Part shown: piece after piece, positions 61,661 to 64,000 of the stretch
How positions within the stretch are numbered: position 1 is the first letter of the stretch
Layout: every line of letters begins with the position of its first letter
Assembly: GCF_009806985.1 (NCBI RefSeq)
Contig: NZ_WUAX01000009.1
Location: 62,001 to 126,000, forward strand
Origin: Halorubrum sp. JWXQ-INN 858
GTDB lineage: Archaea; Halobacteriota; Halobacteria; Halobacteriales; Haloferacaceae
DNA: 64,000 nt
Direction of reading: 5' to 3'
Notes under the pieces: generated by a model
What the model saw: only the letters and a program-made list of their open reading frames with translations
The model's database searches: none
Told to the model about the DNA's origin: nothing
Made by a program: the position numbers and the translations under genes

Positions 61661-62236
61661 CTATCCCGCACGAGTCAGCCGCAGGACGGTGAGCGTCTCG
61701 AAGGGGAACGACTCCTCGACGGCGACGGCGTGGTCGAAGCCGGCCGCCTCGATCAGCGCCAGCACCTCCTCGTACCCGGTCAACGAGCTCACGAGCAGGA
61801 AGACGACGCCGTCGGGCGCGAGCACCCGGTCGACGTCCGCGAGGAACGGGTCGATGAGTTCGCGGCCGGTCTCGCCGCCCGACAGCGCCTGCTCCATCCA
61901 GTCGTCCCACTCGTTGTCGGGGTCCGTCGGCAGGTACGGCGGGTTGAAACAGACCGTGTCGAACGCGTCGGCGACGAACGGGTCGAGCAAGTCCCCGACG
62001 ACCGCCTCGACGCCACGCTCGCCGGCCTGCCGCGCGGCGTTCGGGTTGCGGTCGCTGCCGACGACGCGGAGCCCGCACTCCTCGCGGATCCGTTCGGCGA
62101 CCCAGCCGGAGCCGGTGCCGACCTCCAACACTCGCCCGTGTGCGCCCTCGACCGCCGCCGCCGCGAGCAGGCCGGAGTCCTCCGCCGGCTGATAGACGTC
62201 GAGGTCGAGCCCGCGACGCTCGGCGAGGTCGGTCAC
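61661..62236 (-). CDS. HemK2/MTQ2-type protein methyltransferase
   Basis: A 191-residue class I methyltransferase. VLEVGTGSGWVAERI is the SAM motif, and FNPPYLPTDPDNEW contains the NPPY motif of glutamine and lysine methyltransferases. Archaeal and eukaryotic HemK2/MTQ2 methylate the GGQ motif of aRF1/eRF1 together with a Trm112 zinc protein; no Trm112 gene is seen here. GTG 62236 overlaps the MscS stop by four bases (GTGA). Confidence 0.9.
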   Translation of the reverse strand: MTDLAERRGLDLDVYQPAEDSGLLAAAAVEGAHGRVLEVGTGSGWVAERIREECGLRVVGSDRNPNAARQAGERGVEAVVGDLLDPFVADAFDTVCFNPPYLPTDPDNEWDDWMEQALSGGETGRELIDPFLADVDRVLAPDGVVFLLVSSLTGYEEVLALIEAAGFDHAVAVEESFPFETLTVLRLTRAG

Positions 62237-63438
62237 CGCCCGTCACCTCCCGACCCCTGACTGCGGCCGGGTGAGCCGCCCCCGGCTCCGTCCGCTCCTG
62301 TGCCCCCGATCGATCCGTCACCGCGGGCGACGTCCCGACCGACCGCCGAGTCGAGTTGCACCCCGAACTCCCCCTGTCGTGCGGACAGCGTCTGCTGTGG
62401 GAACGGGATGGTGATCCCCTCGTGTTCTAACCCGGACTTGATCGCGCTCATCGCGGCGGTCTGCGTGCGCCAGCGCTTCCGCATGCTCGGGTCCGTGATC
62501 CAGTACCGGACCCCGAGGACGACTGCGGAGTCCGCGAACCGCTTCGTGACCACGTCGGGCTCGGGCATCCGAGCGATCCCGTCGATGTCGACGATCGCCT
62601 CCCGGAGCACCGCCGCCGCCCGGTTGACGTTGGCGTCGTAGTCCACCCCCACCTCGATCTCGATGCGGAGCCGGTTGCGGCGGGAGCGGTCGATCACGGG
62701 CCGCGAGCGCACCTCGTCGTTCGGGATCGTGACGACCTCGCCGTCGAACGACCGCATCCGCGTGTTGATGATCGAGATGTCGGTGACGGTCCCCTCGTGG
62801 TCGCCGACCTCGACCCAGTCGCCCACCTCGAAGGGGCGCGAGAACATCAGGACGAACCCCGCAAGCGCCGCACCGAGCGTCTGTCTCGCCGCCATCCCGA
62901 CGACGATCCCCAAGAACCCGGCCCCGACGAGGAGGCTGCCGACGTTGTCGGTGAACAGCCCGATCGTCACGAGCACGACCAGGGTGTAGACCGTGATCTG
63001 GATCGTGCGCCGGAGCATCTCCTCCTGGTGTTCCGAGACCGCGGTGCTCTCGGTCGCGAGCTCGCGGACCACGCCGCCGAGGAAGTCCGTCAGCGCGTAG
63101 GCGCTCGCCAAGAGCACGACGGCGAGCACGATGTTCGACAGGTGGTCGGCGATGGCCGCGTTCTCCAACGCGTTCAGGAGCGCGCTCCCGAGCCCCCACA
63201 CCGCGAGCACGCCCAGGACGCCGGCTGCGGTCGCCGCCGCCACGGCCGAGGAGAGCAGGAGCCGCTGTTTCGAGGTGCGTTCCCCCTCGCGCCGCTTCAG
63301 CCAGCCGATCGCGAGCCGAACGGCGACGACCGCCGCGAGGATCGCGATCGTGAGACCGATCCGTTCGAGGTCCCCGCCCGCGAACCGCTCGATGGAGACG
63401 AGCCCGTCCGCGAGCGTCCGCGATCCGGCTCCGGACAT
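62233..63438 (-). CDS. MscS-family mechanosensitive channel (second copy)
   Basis: A 401-residue channel with about five N-terminal helices. GFLGIVVGMAARQTLGAALAG is the pore helix, and FEVGDWVEVGDHEGTVTDIS and VVTIPNDEVRSRPVIDRS form the beta domain. It begins one base after the ksgA stop and its own stop overlaps the HemK2-type gene, so ksgA-mscS-hemK2 form an operon. The last 45 residues are a disordered Gly/Asp/Arg tail. It is not a close paralogue of the channel at 29035. Confidence 0.9.
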   Translation of the reverse strand: MSGAGSRTLADGLVSIERFAGGDLERIGLTIAILAAVVAVRLAIGWLKRREGERTSKQRLLLSSAVAAATAAGVLGVLAVWGLGSALLNALENAAIADHLSNIVLAVVLLASAYALTDFLGGVVRELATESTAVSEHQEEMLRRTIQITVYTLVVLVTIGLFTDNVGSLLVGAGFLGIVVGMAARQTLGAALAGFVLMFSRPFEVGDWVEVGDHEGTVTDISIINTRMRSFDGEVVTIPNDEVRSRPVIDRSRRNRLRIEIEVGVDYDANVNRAAAVLREAIVDIDGIARMPEPDVVTKRFADSAVVLGVRYWITDPSMRKRWRTQTAAMSAIKSGLEHEGITIPFPQQTLSARQGEFGVQLDSAVGRDVARGDGSIGGTGADGAGGGSPGRSQGSGGDGR

Positions 63439-63439
63439 C

Positions 63440-64000
63440 TCACCCCTCCGTGGACGGGCCGTCGCCCGCCGTGTCCGGCGGCGACCCGTGCTCCCGGGCC
63501 AGCTCCGCCAGCGCGGCGAACGCGCTCGGGTCGAGGGTACCCGGTCGGCGGCGAAGCAGGTCCTCCTCGGCGGCGTCGACGACCGCCTCGGGCTCCGCCA
63601 ACCCGGAGATGTGTGCCGTGTTCCGGATCGCGTTCCGAACCGTCTTGCGGCGCTGGGTGAAAAGCGCCTTCACGAACCGGAGGAAGAACGCCTCGTCGCC
63701 CACGGTGTACTCCGGGTCGCGAGGGGTACACCGGACGATCGCGCTCTCGACGGCCGGCTGGGGGTCGAACGCCTCCTTCGGGACGCTCTCGACGAGCTCC
63801 ACGTCGGCGTAATGGCCCGCGGAGACGGAGAGCCGGCCGTACTCGGGCTCGCCCGCGGCGGCGACCATCCGCTCGGCGAACTCCTTTTGGAACATCAACA
63901 CCAGCGGCTTCCGCTCGGGGAGCAGCCGGAAGGCGATCTCCGAGGAGACGCCGTACGGGAGGTTGGCGACACAGGCCGTGAACTCCGGGAGGGCGACCGT
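63440..64000 (-). CDS. ksgA: rRNA adenine dimethyltransferase KsgA/RsmA, C-terminal part, cut by window edge
   Basis: The visible 187 residues are the C-terminal part of the KsgA/Dim1 family; the N-terminus with the SAM motif lies right of position 64000. Motif IV is NLPYGVSSEIAFRLL and the linked helical domain includes LMFQKEFAERMVAAAGEPEYG and ALFTQRRKTVRNAIRN. It dimethylates two adjacent adenines near the 3' end of 16S rRNA. The first visible gene of the operon that continues with mscS and the HemK2-type gene. Confidence 0.95.
   Translation of the reverse strand, partial: TVALPEFTACVANLPYGVSSEIAFRLLPERKPLVLMFQKEFAERMVAAAGEPEYGRLSVSAGHYADVELVESVPKEAFDPQPAVESAIVRCTPRDPEYTVGDEAFFLRFVKALFTQRRKTVRNAIRNTAHISGLAEPEAVVDAAEEDLLRRRPGTLDPSAFAALAELAREHGSPPDTAGDGPSTEG

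Overview
The window is a stretch of haloarchaeal chromosome. Evidence: very high G+C, acidic proteins, archaeal information-processing genes (LSm, L37e, RfcL, GINS, PriS, NMD3, PDCD5, RNase J, KsgA, proteasome alpha, Cdc48), and TATA-like elements 25-31 nt upstream of many start codons, as expected for leaderless transcripts. Gene content and order look like the Haloferacales (Halorubrum-like); the genus is an inference. No rRNA, transposase, integrase, CRISPR array or clear pseudogene was seen. The region reads as ordinary core chromosome with many short tandem repeats in the spacers. The first gene (RNase J) and the last (KsgA) are cut by the window edges.

Layout. 1-6.2 kb: RNA and replication block (RNase J, LSm-L37e operon, Dna2-like nuclease-helicase, RfcL). 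6.4-9.4 kb: lactate permease and a zinc alcohol dehydrogenase. 9.4-13.7 kb: four-gene ABC exporter operon (secreted COG1361-like protein, ATPase, two duplicated permeases). 13.8-18 kb: heme A synthase, a CxC-rich protein, tRNA-His, a SnoaL-like protein, a D-2-hydroxyacid dehydrogenase and a DUF6159-like membrane protein. 18-21.5 kb: four genes for pentose-bisphosphate metabolism (PfkB kinase, ribose-1,5-bisphosphate isomerase, class II aldolase, HAD phosphatase). 21.6-24.1 kb: a P1B-ATPase-like half protein, a small membrane protein and a MOSC protein. 24.2-29 kb: proteasome alpha, DHFR-thymidylate synthase, TrmB, and a PAC2 protein with a C-terminal HbYX-like end. 29-39.4 kb: MscS, MATE, IlvD, class III aminotransferase, fumarase, acyl-CoA synthetase and a 50-residue membrane protein.

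39.5-53 kb: XPD/DinG-like helicase, two very small genes around an 11-bp repeat array, NMD3, PDCD5, a PP-loop protein, a DUF5518-like protein, HisRS, an Nmad3-like protein, hexapeptide acyltransferase, XapX, cyclophilin, universal stress protein, a methyltransferase, a DUF5802-like protein, M29 aminopeptidase and LysE. 53-58.1 kb: GINS-PriS and the DUF7127-like/Cdc48 operon. 58.4-64 kb: a MetE-like pair, a BtuF-like protein, a HemK2-type methyltransferase, a second MscS and KsgA.

The most useful points for follow-up are the complete pentose-bisphosphate gene set, the MetE pair in which one member lacks the zinc ligands, the P1B-ATPase half protein, a possible leader ORF in front of lctP, palindromes at two promoters, and about a dozen spacer repeats with a unit length near 21-24 bp.
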